64,000 nt of DNA from Pelodera strongyloides (lineage: Eukaryota; Nematoda; Chromadorea; Rhabditida; Rhabditidae), in contig JAANDG010000208.1 in assembly GCA_036852015.1 (NCBI GenBank), positions 62,001 to 126,000 of the forward strand, given 5' to 3'. A program made the position numbers and the translations under genes. Positions 42,001-52,895 of the stretch are shown one piece after another. Numbering within the stretch: the stretch's first letter is position 1; the number at the start of each line of letters is the position of its first letter. The notes below the pieces were generated by a model. It saw only the letters and a program-made list of their open reading frames with translations. It did no database searches and had not been told where the DNA came from.

Positions 42001-43530
42001 ATCCTACTAGATTTGACATGGAGAATCAGATGGAATCATCAAAGATAGGGGTCATTTGAAATGGGCCTGACCCTTTAAAGTCATTGCAGGAAAGACGAAT
42101 AAAGCGAGACTTGGTCACTGCCTACAAAATTTTGAATGGAGGAATTCGAATCGAAAGATGCAGGTATTTTAAACCCAAGCACACTAATGGGCGGTGCAGT
42201 CTGTATAACTTTTGGATCCCACATGCTAAAACCAATCATTTCAAAAATAGTTTCTTCATTCGCACCGCAAATTGGTACAAATTATTACCCCGCTCCGTTC
42301 TTGAATCAAAGTCAGCAAAACAGTTCAGTACAAGACTAAACAAGGTCGATATATTTGCACTCCTAAATATACGCAGGTATTTAGATTGAATTTATCAGTT
42401 TGGAACATCAACTTTTGGATTTCTTTTGTTTGGATATTATTTGTTTATAATATTATTAATTACGTATTTCCAATATTATTTATTTTTATTCTCAACATTA
42501 TCATATTTCCTTATTCGTGGGTGTGTCCTCTAATGTGCTATTTCAGGTACTGTTAAAAAGAATTCTGAATATTATACCCAAAAGACCTTTTTGCCATCAT
42601 GAATATAGTACAATACCTCGTGACACATTACACACTACACACAATTTATACCCATTTGCAATTAATATGAGATGACGCGCGAATTGCCGTCTTACCACTC
42701 AAAATCGTGGTTTACTAGTCAAAAGTACCCCAAAGTTATACACTATATCAAATAAAACACTTCCTTGATTACTTTTTTTGCACGCGTTTCGAATCTAAAT
42801 GCAGAATTTTTTTTCCGATGTTTCTGCTAGTCTGCCCGCGAAAACTGCGCGTTTTTGTGCCTTGTTATGAATATAAATAACCCCCAGTATGGCAGCACTG
42901 GCGGGGAACTCAAGTTAGACTATGCAGGGGTCTCACTTGGTCTTCTGATATTTTGTTACGATCGCTTTGTAATTCGCACTTTTTCTCGATAATAGTAATA
43001 CTATTATTAAACATATTGTTTTTCTATTGTTGACTATCCACAGGTTTCTTTAATTGTTGATACTCGTTTATTTTTTTTTACCATTACCGTACAAATATTG
43101 AATATTTACATGTATCTTTATTTGTTGATTTACATTGTTATTGTTTGTACGAGCGCTGATTGATTTTTGTCTGTCAGTAATAAATCATTTCATCATTTCA
43201 TTTCAAAAGAGAGACCACAGACAAACATAGCTGAATATCCTGCTTTTCAGCATTATGCTAAATTATGCAAATGTTCCATCTTGAACCTAACTTTTCCGGA
43301 ATTCTTCAAACTTTTCCCAACTCAAACGCGCCTCATGTTTTCGCACTGTGCACTTGTGCAGTTAATAAAAACACAAAGTATACATACATAAGGGCCAAAA
43401 CAGTGACCGCGTCCCGTTAACTCACCAAATTCTTCAACACCATTGAGCTCCTCGGGGACACACGGGCCAGTCAGTAGATGGAATAGAATCGCCCATGGAA
43501 TTACTCCGAATGCATGGTATTGCATCCTCT
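39019..43530 (-). CDS. Two phase-compatible exons of an unrecognised gene
   Basis: Exon 43426-43530 lies between AATTACAG and GTGAGT and contains HAFGVIPWAILFHLLTGPC. Exon 39019-39161 lies between TTTCACAAAG and GTGAGT and contains CAPMRGFICSMDNLRDQF. The first leaves phase 1 and the second enters in phase 1, so they can be consecutive across a 4.3-kb intron holding a LINE fragment and several MITEs. I do not recognise the family. Both look like parts of a Cys-containing extracellular or luminal protein. Start, stop and other exons are unknown. Confidence 0.45.
39797..40075. repeat. GC-rich GGCGTGCAA/TTGCACGCC repeat cluster after a TTAA
   Basis: Begins TTAAAGGGACAGGCCCA, like the TTAA element termini, then about a dozen direct and inverted GGCGTGCAA-type words. 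A second TTAAAGGGACAGGCCCA lies at 44260. No complementary right end was found. Confidence 0.5.
40165..40485. mobile_element. Palindromic MITE, GCGATTCGCA termini
   Basis: Outer arms contain GCGATTCGCAGCTACGAAAA and TTTTCGCAAGTGCGAATCGC. Inner arms hold CATGGACAG and GACAAACG blocks. The partial copy at 28041-28288 shares arm and centre. Confidence 0.65.
40486..41397. other. No gene established
   Basis: Exon-like pieces on the plus strand (one ending before GTAATTCC near 40814; a hydrophobic frame at 41003-41200) cannot be linked. An ATCTTATTATATAAAG retroposon tail lies at 41378-41393, next to the LINE fragment. Confidence 0.35.
41398..42390 (+). mobile_element. CR1-like LINE 3' fragment, split by a MITE
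   Basis: The parts at 41398-41660 and 42079-42390 encode the C-terminal LINE domain (VDCFKTWIIPKMEFGS, RVQRVFSRIVYF, then RRIKRDLVTAYKIL, NWYKLLPRSV). Removing the TTAA element 41665-42074 and one TTAA joins both parts in one frame. The 5' portion with the RT core is absent. It is a different copy and subfamily from the LINE at 21.4-23.3 kb. Confidence 0.85.
41665..42074. mobile_element. TTAA-flanked MITE inserted in LINE coding sequence
   Basis: 410 bp, termini AGGGTCAGGCCCATTTCAAA and its complement. TTAA at 41661-41664 and 42075-42078. Arms about 190 bp (the internal GCAGTTGTCACGCCC is also mirrored). The interrupted LINE frame gives an independent picture of the empty site. Confidence 0.92.
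42391..43425. other. No gene seen
   Basis: AT-rich intronic or intergenic DNA. A block around GTATACATAAGGGCCAAAAC (43376-43420) recurs at 61466-61503 and inverted at 60697-60730. Confidence 0.4.
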
Positions 43531-44357
43531 CTGTAATTGAAAACTTAAATATAGGCTCGCGGACAAATAAAATCACATGATGAAAATGAAGTAGCGCAGG
43601 AAAATTACTTCAATCGTCGAAACCAAGAAAAACAGTCGGTACGTCACCAAGTGTTTTTTTTTTGCCGAAGAAAAAAGCATTTGGTGATTGTTCATGACCA
43701 GATGTTGACCAGCTGATACGGTTTTCGATGAACTTTGCCCAACCACATGGTCATGAAGAGGCTACCAAAAGGGCTGCTCAAGGGATGTTTTTTTGTGGTT
43801 TGGGCAATTATTTAGATTTATTTCGCAATGAGACAGTGACTCAAAGAAGAACGAATGATTTATGGGTTCACTCTCACGTGAACATAGTGAGCTGGGTTCA
43901 GTAAAGATTTGGCAACATTTAGTCCATACAAATCCATAAGGAAGTTTGTAGCACCGAAATTTATTAAGTCTTACCTAGGTGGTCCGATGGTTTGGAATAC
44001 CAACTAACTTTTTTTCAGACAACCATGTGTTATTTACATATTTAGCATCTATTCTAATTTCTAGAGTTTGTGAAAACATTATTGAGAAAGCATACCACTC
44101 GACCGATGAATGAATTTTTTTCCGATGGCACGGAATTTTTTTCTAGACAACCATTTTTTTTATTGGCATATTTAGCTTCTATTCAGATTTTTCTCGTATT
44201 CTAATCTCTGTGTACGGTATGTGGCCCATGGGTGTAAGGACACACCCATCAAATTAAAGGGACAGGCCCATCAGAGTAAACCTATATTTACGAAACGTTC
44301 ATAATATTACAATGCATTTTCATTGCAATATATACAAACCAAATTTCACCTAAACTT

Positions 44358-44545
44358 ACACTGGGGAACTTTTTCCGATGAGCTCATCGTATATGTATAC
44401 CGTAAAGCTGCAGATTTCCAAGGTGTATATGCAAATTTGGCTCGCATTTTAATTTCATGATAAATTTGCATAGACAGCTTCGATCTCTGCAGTTTTACAG
44501 TATACATATACGATGAGCGCATCGGAAAAAGTCCTCGAGGGTGAA
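44358..44545. mobile_element. Palindromic MITE, GAACTTTTTCCGATGAG arms
   Basis: The arms CCGATGAGCTCATCGTATAT and its near complement flank a centre containing TATGCAAATTTGG. The outer bases (GGGGAACTTTTT, AAAAAGTCCTC) also pair. The flanks are unclear. Confidence 0.6.
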
Positions 44546-45245
44546 AGTGGGTGAAAGTTGGTTCGCATACATATATTTGGGTGAAACTTATCAGTGGTAT
44601 TTTACGGTTCGACTCTCAACAAAGCGACCATCTCCGAAATTACGCATGGAAATTATACCCTGGGCTCGAACTTTTCGCGCCAGGGTTTCGCCGCGCACCA
44701 CCCGAGTTAGCCAGTCACAGTTTTTGCATTATACCAAAAAGAACTGGAAAACAATAAGTCAACATTTACTTTAATACCATTATTTGCACAATAATCTACG
44801 AACAAAAATACTAACACAACAATTATCATTATTGACACAAAAATGCAAAGAAACGCTTATATAAGAGAATGACAACACAACTACCAGTATTAACGGGCTA
44901 AAGCTGCTCATACAACACCCTAAAGTTACGCAATTTACGGTGAAATAAACAATAAATGTTTTAATAACAATGAGGTCTAGACGTAGCGGCAAAAATAGCA
45001 AACATATACCTATTTAGGCATTTTAGGACTCTATTCACGTAAAATTCAGACAAAAAAATACCCATGAAAAGGCAAAAGAATCAGCATTGATGCAAAAAAA
45101 CACGCATTTCTGCAACATTTGCCCTTTTTGAAAATTATTTGGAAATTACTATCATGGCAATAAAAAATCAAAACCCGTTCAAAACCACATTGTTACGTTG
45201 CTAATATAGAAAGCAAGACGAGATGACCAGAATTTTAAGAAAAAA

Positions 45246-45258
45246 AAACACACACACA

Positions 45259-45326
<68 letters not shown>

Positions 45327-45365
45327 CGCACACGCGCACACACACTCCCACAAACACACGCACAC
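45246..45365. repeat. (CA)n microsatellite
   Basis: Right-duplicate counterpart of 10652-10704. It lacks the long poly-A seen there. Confidence 0.95.
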
Positions 45366-45617
45366 ATTCTAGTTCTAGACCGGATTCTATAATAATACCG
45401 CTCCTTGTGCTCCAAGGAATATGAGGATTTGACACAAGGTTTTTGAAACTATTCCTACACAACTGCATTTCCATAAATCTTTTTTTTTACGAGTTATGAT
45501 TCACCGCTGGTGCCTCCGGCACAGTCCGGCACACAATTCTTCAAATAATATTCTGTAAAAAACCAGTGTCATGCCGCTTTAACTCTAGACTAGACAATGC
45601 TCCTAATTCCTAACGTC

Positions 45618-47351
45618 CTAACTACACTCCGGTTGCATATGCAAATCCGCGTCCTTCGGCGAGGGTCTCATACGTGATCTCTCAATATCAAAGAAGTCGA
45701 CAACTTGACTGACGTAATACTCGTGATCGTAGTGATTTTGGTTGGCCAGCAAAATGTTGAGCACCGATTGGTCGTAGCGATGGCACTGGGCGTAGTCACT
45801 AAACAGTGAAAGGTGCACCGATTGATATGATTCAACTTAAGCTTAGGCTTAGGCTTAGGCTTAGGCTTGGGGTTCGACAGTGCGTAGGCTCCTGTTAGGC
45901 CCGTAGTGTAGGGCTTTGATCCGACAAACTACAGCTCTAATAAGCTAGAATCGCAACATGTGAACTTGACGGCCTGACAGCAGCAACTTGAATAAAAAAC
46001 TTTACGGTACAACAACCAAAAAAACCACATACGTGTATCTGTCCTCGCCAAACATACATCGCAACTGGGATCCCTCGGGTGCCATGCAGTCTCGGTCCAA
46101 TGCACAGAGAACCCACCTGAACGTTAACAATTAACATTTCATTATCAAAGCGATACGGCACGTGGTTTCTAAATGTACGTGCAAATTTGTTCCGTCAGGT
46201 GCCCTAATTACTCAGACGGACTCATAATAGTAGTACAGCAAACCATTTATAACCACGTGTCATACCGCCTTGAAAGTTCAGACACGCACGGAAAACAAAA
46301 TATTTTTTTAAAAACATTAAAATAAATTCGTAAAACAACACTTGCTTACCACTTAAGTATCTGCGTCGTAGTTGTGAGCGTTTTCGCTGCTAGGATAAAA
46401 TTCGCGTCGTAGTTCATTGCCTTTGGTTTCCTAAGTTCCGTCAAGTCCGATGGGATGTACTTGAACACATCTGAAAACTTCCCGTTATTTAAAGCGGTAT
46501 TGACACGTGGTTTGAAAACATACGCTGGGCTCCAATTGTGTTATTTAGTGATAGAATGGCACATGCTGGAACCTGGAACCCTATATGCTAAATTATGGGG
46601 TGTTCAATCCAAGTCTGCTAAAAATCGACAGAACTACAAGAGAATATTTTTTTCATTTTTCATGTTATTAGGTGAAATACGGTAGCATTGCATTGACAGA
46701 AACACACAGATTTTTTGGAAACCACAGTATTTACAGCATCCAACACAAAAAATCATACCAGGATGCGTGACTGCGAAAATTCCATGCCCGCTGTAGCCTT
46801 GAAGGAGAATCTCGGACTAAATTAACAATTAATTACTAACTTGTTTATAAGTATAAGGCAACGTAAACGAACCGTGGCCAATAGAACATGTATTGATTAT
46901 ACACAAGAAACAAAAACTACCGAAGATTTCATCAACAGCGTTATTATTATATCCAGGTAGATACACATACCCAATTATTTCTCATTTGGCGCCTCGGACG
47001 GGAATGGAACCCGAGACACCTTCGCATGGGCACTAAGCAGTAAGCACTACACAGGAAATGGGTGAACCCTCTTGGTGACGGGTCACTTGTTTTCTCGTGG
47101 GCATGCCCATTTCGCGACCATTTCGTGGCCAGTTTCATATTCAGAAATAGCAGACCTTCTGACACAATTCCACATTCTTCCTCCAAAGCTTTTCGCTCCA
47201 TCCGTTTTCGACAGTTTCGTTTTGGTGGAGTTTATCTCTTTCTTCAGCAGAGAGCACTGTCGACTCGCCGTTATCCTTCTTGTGACACTCGATTAACTGA
47301 AAGAAAGATGCCATAAGTACCACCTTCAACTGAAGTTCAGAGAGAAAGAGC

Positions 47352-47386
<35 letters not shown>

Positions 47387-50079
47387 AGGGAGAGAGATAG
47401 ACAGAATGAGGACGAAGAAAAAGTAGAGACAGAGACATGGACATAGAGAGACAGTGAGAGAAGGAAGAAGTGAAAGTTGGCAGATAGGAGGGGAGAGAAG
47501 GTGAGAGAGAGAGAGAAAGTGAGCGAGAGAGAGAGAGTGCCCTAAGAGATTAAGGAGAGAGAGAGAGAGAGAGAGAGAGAAAAGAGGGCGAGAGAGAAAA
47601 GAGTGAGAAGTCGTAAGGAAAGGAAATAAACATACTTTATGTATCCGGTCCACTTTATTGTGTTTCCACTCAACCGACGAGTCCATGTACCACAGTGATT
47701 TGTGCGTTTTTAGTGTTTCCTAAAGCGTGGACGTCTTTTATAGCTACTGTAACTCTGTGTAGTGTACAGTGCTGTCTTTACGTAGCACCTTACGCCCACC
47801 GTAATGTTTTGACTGGTTTGTGTCGGTCTTTATAGTTTCGTCATAAATGCTACCACCAATTGTTCCCTAGCATCATACCGTTACCGTCACAAAATACCAG
47901 GCACAACACATCATTTTAACAATACGAAGTGGCAACATCCCTTTAAACGAAAATATATCCCCAGTTTAAAAGTACGGTCATCTTATTAGATAGAATTACC
48001 AACGCCTTACCAGGCCTCCACAAAATAATATCCATAAACGCCTACCGCAATCAATATCGGTTTCCACTGGTAAAAGGTGAGCCGCGCGTTTTCGGCAAGG
48101 AAAAATGAAAAATTGAATTTTCTGCAAATACATTTTTTAATCTACACTCTTTGATTTTCTGCAGCTTGTCATTTATAGAAGTAAAGAAAGCTCTCGCATT
48201 AATACCGAACGTTGCAGAGTAACCATTAAATTTGTGGTAGTCATTACAATTACAAATTCATTGAAATCGTCTTTAGGCGTCTTTAGACATTGTTCCATAA
48301 TTCTTAAAGCGAAATGCTAGCCTCTTTGGTAAATTTGCATATGATAAGCAAATCCTGTGTATCCTAGGCTAATTTTGTACGATCGTCCACGGCAATCGTA
48401 CAAAATTAGCATAGGATACATAGGATTTGCTTATAATATGCAAATTTTCCAAATTTTCCAAAGGCTTTAACGCAGATTAGAACTGCAAACTCGGCGAAAT
48501 AACTATCCTGGGCTACAATAGGAAGCGCGCCCGCAGCCCGCACTGCTAGCAATAGAGAGAAGCAAGGATGCGGGTGTTACCACGTTTTGTTTGCTACTGT
48601 TGCTGTAGCTGAGTAAAACCAAAGACCGACGATTTTGTTCTTGCATAGACTAGTTTTTGATTGAAGCGTCTCACTGAATCCATCCTCGGGAGATGAATTT
48701 TTCAGAAAACCAACCTATACTCCACATGACAAAGATTTTTGATTGTGTCAACCTCCTTATCTGTAAATCCCAAATCGTAAACTATCAAAAGCTGTTTGGG
48801 AAAGTGCCTTCGTACGGATGCGATCTAAAATACGATTTAATACAATATTAACGCTAGTACTCTCCTTCAAGTACCGTTTGTACTTTGTACTACCCGGGCC
48901 CTGTAACCAGCCGCGCACGGGAATTGAACCCGCAACATTCGTGGGGAACAGCAGCGCTAACCACTACACCACCTGCTGGTCAATAAAAAATGAGCAAGAA
49001 AGTTAAAGAGAAACTGCCCGCTCACCAAGTGCCTGCCATTCTCAAAAAATGCAGTATTAAAGGCGGTGACAAAGACAGGTTCAAGATGTCCCTCGTCTTT
49101 GGACCAATCGATAACATTCGACGGATTGATTAAATCTGAAGGAAAAGGGACTTGAATAAATAAGAGATTAAAGCGGCATACTACGTGATTTCTATGATGT
49201 ATGTCAAACATTTCCATATGCGTCAAACCGATAGGTGGTGTCTTTCTGCGCACTCCGTTGATTTCGCCAATCGCGTTTCAATAGCACTGACGCACTATCT
49301 GCAGCCCAAATTCCAGCTGCAGTTATGATGTTAATTCAATAGCGTCAAATCATAGTGCGATTGGCTTCTCCGCAATATAGTAAAAAAATATGTAAAAGGG
49401 CAGCAAACAAAACCACATAAATAAACTAACCCAACTCCTTTAGTTGCTTCAGATACTTGCAATCGAATTTCTTTCCCAGCCTCGTTGTATTGGGCAGTTG
49501 ATATGCAAATTGTATTACTTCCCCTGTGTCAGGATCGATGCAAATTGAGTCCTGTGGCGCAATCAACTCCTTCTTGACCTGTTCATCATATCAAGCAATA
49601 GCGGTATAATATCCTGATTTTGAAAAGTATATTGAACCACTGCATTTCCGTGTGCTTTCAGGAAATATTACAAAGAGTGGCACAGAATTTGACAAACCAC
49701 AAGGGCAAGATGATATTTCAACATTGCAACACAGTTGTATTTCATCAAAATTCGTTGTGCTCGACCCAGAAGCATAAGTTTCAGCGCGGCGTCATCGCGG
49801 TGTTGTCGCCACCGCACTACACGACGCTCTTACAAGGCATCTAATAAGCATTTAAATAAAATGATGATAAAGTTACGAAAAAAAAAAATGAAAACCAACT
49901 TTCTGCGTGGTTGAACGGTCTTGATTTTCATTCGCCAAATTTGACTTCACATTTTCCTCGGGCCTAATCATGTCACTCTTGATTTCCGTCCTCAGTGAAT
50001 TCTTCAACAGAATTAAATAAGCCACCATCGTGATTATTACCACCAGGTAAGCTTTATTCCGCGGCCGGCCGATAGACAT
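45618..50079 (-). CDS. DUF1647-family glycosyltransferase-like type II membrane protein, right copy
   Basis: Proposed exons: 49900-50079, 49431-49578, 49026-49135, 48715-48824, 48046-48121, 47636-47719, 47156-47296, 46759-46816, 46350-46470, 46033-46116, 45618-45798. They total 1293 bp, which is 430 aa plus stop, with consistent phases. The first exon has a short basic N-terminus and a single hydrophobic span (AYLVVIITMVAYLILL, residues about 9-24), the layout of a Golgi type II enzyme. The body carries DUF1647 landmarks: PVFVTAFNTAFFENG, FPKQLLIVYDLG, FYQWKPILIA, WYMDSS, YSGHGIFAVTHPG, NYDANFI, ILKWWVLCALD and CHRYDQSVLNILLAN. Differences from the left copy in the 46.0-kb exon are largely synonymous, which supports coding. 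The 47.2-kb exon has the weakest donor (GTCTGC). Catalytic activity is inferred from the family only. Confidence 0.85.
45838..45873. repeat. TTAGGC-like hexamer run in DUF1647 intron
   Basis: Four to five TTAGGC units close to the last-exon acceptor. The left duplicate has about two, so the array changed length after the duplication. Confidence 0.75.
47338..47592. repeat. (GA)n microsatellite in DUF1647 intron
   Basis: Matches 12715-12972 with almost no change. Confidence 0.9.
48308..48466. mobile_element. TTAA-flanked MITE, AGCGAAATGCTAGCC subfamily (filled site 1)
   Basis: TTAA at 48304-48307 and 48467-48470. Arms AGCGAAATGCTAGCC...TTTGCATAT and complement, with the right terminus partly eroded (AAAGGCT). 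The left duplicate has only TCTTAACGCA at the matching place (TTAA 13673-13676). Confidence 0.92.
48900..48985 (-). pseudogene. tRNA-like sequence, right duplicate
   Basis: Counterpart of 14105-14195: same A and B boxes, a few substitutions. Confidence 0.5.
49595..49660. mobile_element. MITE end, AGCGGTATAATATCCTGATT
   Basis: The left arm of the AGCGGTATAACAGCCGG family is present and the right arm is missing. It lies just beyond the exon start at 49578 and replaces sequence that in the left duplicate is still open and protein-like. Confidence 0.5.
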
Positions 50080-50096
50080 TCTGAAAGTAGAATACT
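50080..50096 (-). promoter_or_regulatory. Splice acceptor one base before the DUF1647 start codon
   Basis: TATTCTACTTTCAG-A-ATG on the minus strand. An acceptor right at the start codon would suit either a 5' UTR intron or spliced-leader trans-splicing, which is common in nematodes. The sequence cannot tell these apart. Confidence 0.5.
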
Positions 50097-51445
50097 TATT
50101 AGAGTTTAAAGGGAACATGCACCCAGTTTATTATCTAGCACTTAGTAATACTACGGGTGCGTTTGCCAAGGGTGCGTTGGTCGGATAATACTAAACAGTA
50201 CCCAAGGGTACTGGTGATACTGCCCAAGGGTGTGAGTAATGCAACCCAAGATTACTATTAAAATACTATTAAACTATTAAAATATGAAAATAAAATAAAA
50301 TAAAAATATTAAAATTAAAATATTAAAACTATTAAAATAAAATTAGAATAGTTCAACGACATAATTTAATGCATAGACAATTAGAAGAGAAATACGGATA
50401 TGTCAATCACATGAGAAAATGCAATGAGTTTATAACTTGTAGACATGAAGTACTTCAAGCAAAATATTAAAGAAAGTACGAGATTTTGTAAAGTTGTAGG
50501 GGAAGTTCACACAAATCAAAACAGCTAGGATTGTATTGCATAATAAATTTGCATACATACGCCATTGACGTACAAAATTTGCATATTCGGATTGTAGTGA
50601 TGCTAATTTTCCGTAAAAGGTATGCTAATTCGGTATGGTATGAAGGTTTTGTATATAGTTGATCAAATAGGTTTTTTCAAGCACGCACATATGAATGACA
50701 TATCGCGGGAGACCTTTTTTAAATAAAAGTTATACGCTTGACATTATAATAAAATTTTACGATTATTCGATATGCTAGTCATACAAAATACAATGGTATT
50801 CAGTAAATTCAGTTCTCTCAAAAGTATAAAACCGGCCACGTCATCGCGCTAGGGTGCGGCTAGGGTGTTACGAAAATTTCGCGAGGCGAAGGCTAGGTTG
50901 AACCAAAATGCAAAAATATAGAACCAAGACAAGATAAAATGGTGTATGTCATTACTAGACTAGGTGTCTACTCTCTACCACCCTATCTTCTACAGGTTTA
51001 CGTGTTGGGGTGCAGCGTGCACTTTTGCGAGGGTCTGGCGAAATTCCAGCGAAGATTGGGCGAGGGGTTCTCCGTTTTGGTGGCGCATACGTCCTGCGCA
51101 CCATCAAAGTTACGTTGATAAGACATGCCAGGTCGGCGCAAAAGCTGTGCCGCATGAGCGCCATTTTTTTAGTTAAAGTATTGAGAACGATAAGGTGACT
51201 ATTAGAAGCTTATTAGTGTTATGTTCAGGCCAGCTAGAGCAAAAAAAATAGCCTAGTAAACTAAAAATAGAGATGAATTACCATAAGCGCATTTCATGCA
51301 GGTTGCAACTTGCCAATTGGTAATATGTCAAAAAAAATGTTTTTTTTTTTCATAAATTTAACAAAAGATCGTATGGTACGCAACATTTCTATGCACATAT
51401 TTTATGTGCCAGGAATACTAGTTACATATTCATATTTATTTATAT

Positions 51446-51492
<47 letters not shown>

Positions 51493-51580
51493 TTTATTAT
51501 CGATTTCCCATGCAGCGACTAAAATGTAAGCAAAATTTTTTTACTACAGACAACTCATTCCAAGTAAGTGGGGCTTGCAT
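50097..51580. other. No gene seen upstream of the right DUF1647 gene
   Basis: AT-rich DNA with ATTAAAA-type runs (50270-50345), a GC-rich block at 50995-51160 with GGCGAA motifs, and a 40-base T run at 51450-51490. Confidence 0.4.
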
Positions 51581-51584
51581 TTAA

Positions 51585-51752
51585 AGAGGTATGGCATGTG
51601 TTTTATGAAATATGTTAGGTCAGCTGCATTTCCATGCAAATTTTTTTTGCACTCTTGTGTATTTCCGGCACAGAATGGAACATAATTTGTATGCACATAA
51701 TAGATGGGAATGCAGTTGTTCCGCATACTTCAAAACCAAGTGCTATGCCGCT
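51585..51752. mobile_element. TTAA-flanked MITE, AGAGGTATGGCATGTG subfamily
   Basis: Left arm AGAGGTATGGCATGTG, right arm ending AAGTGCTATGCCGCT. TTAA at 51581-51584 and 51753-51756. The subterminal AGCTGCATTTCCATGC and GGGAATGCAGTT blocks mirror each other. Confidence 0.75.
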
Positions 51753-52235
51753 TTAAATAACATACCTCATCCTAGACAAATATATACGCTGGAAACAAAT
51801 AATTGGCTCCTATGTTCAATAGTACAGCCTTAATTGTCTAGAATCAAATGTGAAAGACGTGTAAAGTGTCTTATGGATATTGGCTTTTTTTGTAGCTTGT
51901 CGATTTTCATTGTTTCTTCAATAATTTATTCCCACGTTTTGCTGCCGTTCGAAAGTTAGAAATGCGACTTTATATCAATATATTATAGATAGATAGATAT
52001 AGTATGATACATACATATTATCCGGAATCTGAAACAATCCAAGGCGTCACAGATTTTGCAGTACAACAATGATAAACAACATCCTTGCAACCTTTTTGAC
52101 TGTGCAAATTTTTCCGACCACGATGCTGTATATTGCTTGATCCTTTTACTTGGTCAAGCATTTTCACGAGAAGATGTTTATTACAATCCCTGCAATTTAA
52201 GAAAGTAACCTATAAGGTTTTCCTTGGCCCCATCT

Positions 52236-52653
52236 GATCTCTCTCTCTCTCTCTCTCAGTATCTATCTCTGTCTCTCGCGCTATCTCTCTCCCGCTCTCT
52301 TTCTCCGTCTCTCTCCCTCTCTCTCACCCAAATCTTCAAGCAAATTCATAGCTATATAACCGTTCCGATTTCACTCTCATTGTCAAAATATGCACTTCGC
52401 ATGTGAATGCCGCTAAATGATTTAAAGCGAAATGCTAGCCTCTTTGGAAAATTTACATATGATAAGCAAATCCTATGTATCCTATGCTAATTTTGTACGA
52501 TCGTCCACGGCAATCGTACAAAATTAGCATAGGATAAATAGGATTTGCTTATCATATGCAAATTTTCCAAAGGGGCTAGCATTTCGCTTTAAAGCAACCG
52601 CAGAGAAGTAGTCGTTGTGTCTGGTTGTTATTCTTTCCTGTATTTCTCTTTTT

Positions 52654-52697
<44 letters not shown>

Positions 52698-52735
52698 ATC
52701 TTCTTTCTCTATGTTTCTCTCTCTCTCTCTCTGAT
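52236..52735. repeat. (CT)n microsatellites around the MITE
   Basis: CT-rich blocks 52236-52325 and 52658-52735, matching the left duplicate. Confidence 0.9.
52426..52588. mobile_element. TTAA-flanked MITE, AGCGAAATGCTAGCC subfamily (filled site 2)
   Basis: 163 bp, near-perfect palindrome over its whole length. Termini AGCGAAATGCTAGCC and GGCTAGCATTTCGCT, TTAA at 52422-52425 and 52589-52592. The left duplicate has the empty site TGATTTAAAGCAACCGC (TTAA 24587-24590). Confidence 0.95.
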
Positions 52736-52895
52736 CCGTCAAACTGGGTCGTATCTTTAAGCACGTTAAATAGCTCAGTAACGCATAACATCCTTTCACT
52801 GATAAGTATGTGGTAACAGATCAAAAATTGACCGTAGTAATAGGGTTTAAAGTGTCCAGGTTTACTCAGTTAGAGTCATACCTTACCGCTGTATC

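Larger units (their letters stand above)
44650..52830. repeat. Right copy of the segmental duplication
   Basis: Same order and orientation as 10060-24830, with roughly 90-95% identity by eye. It contains two TTAA elements missing from the left copy (48308-48466 and 52426-52588) and lacks the left copy's large insertions. Confidence 0.88.
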
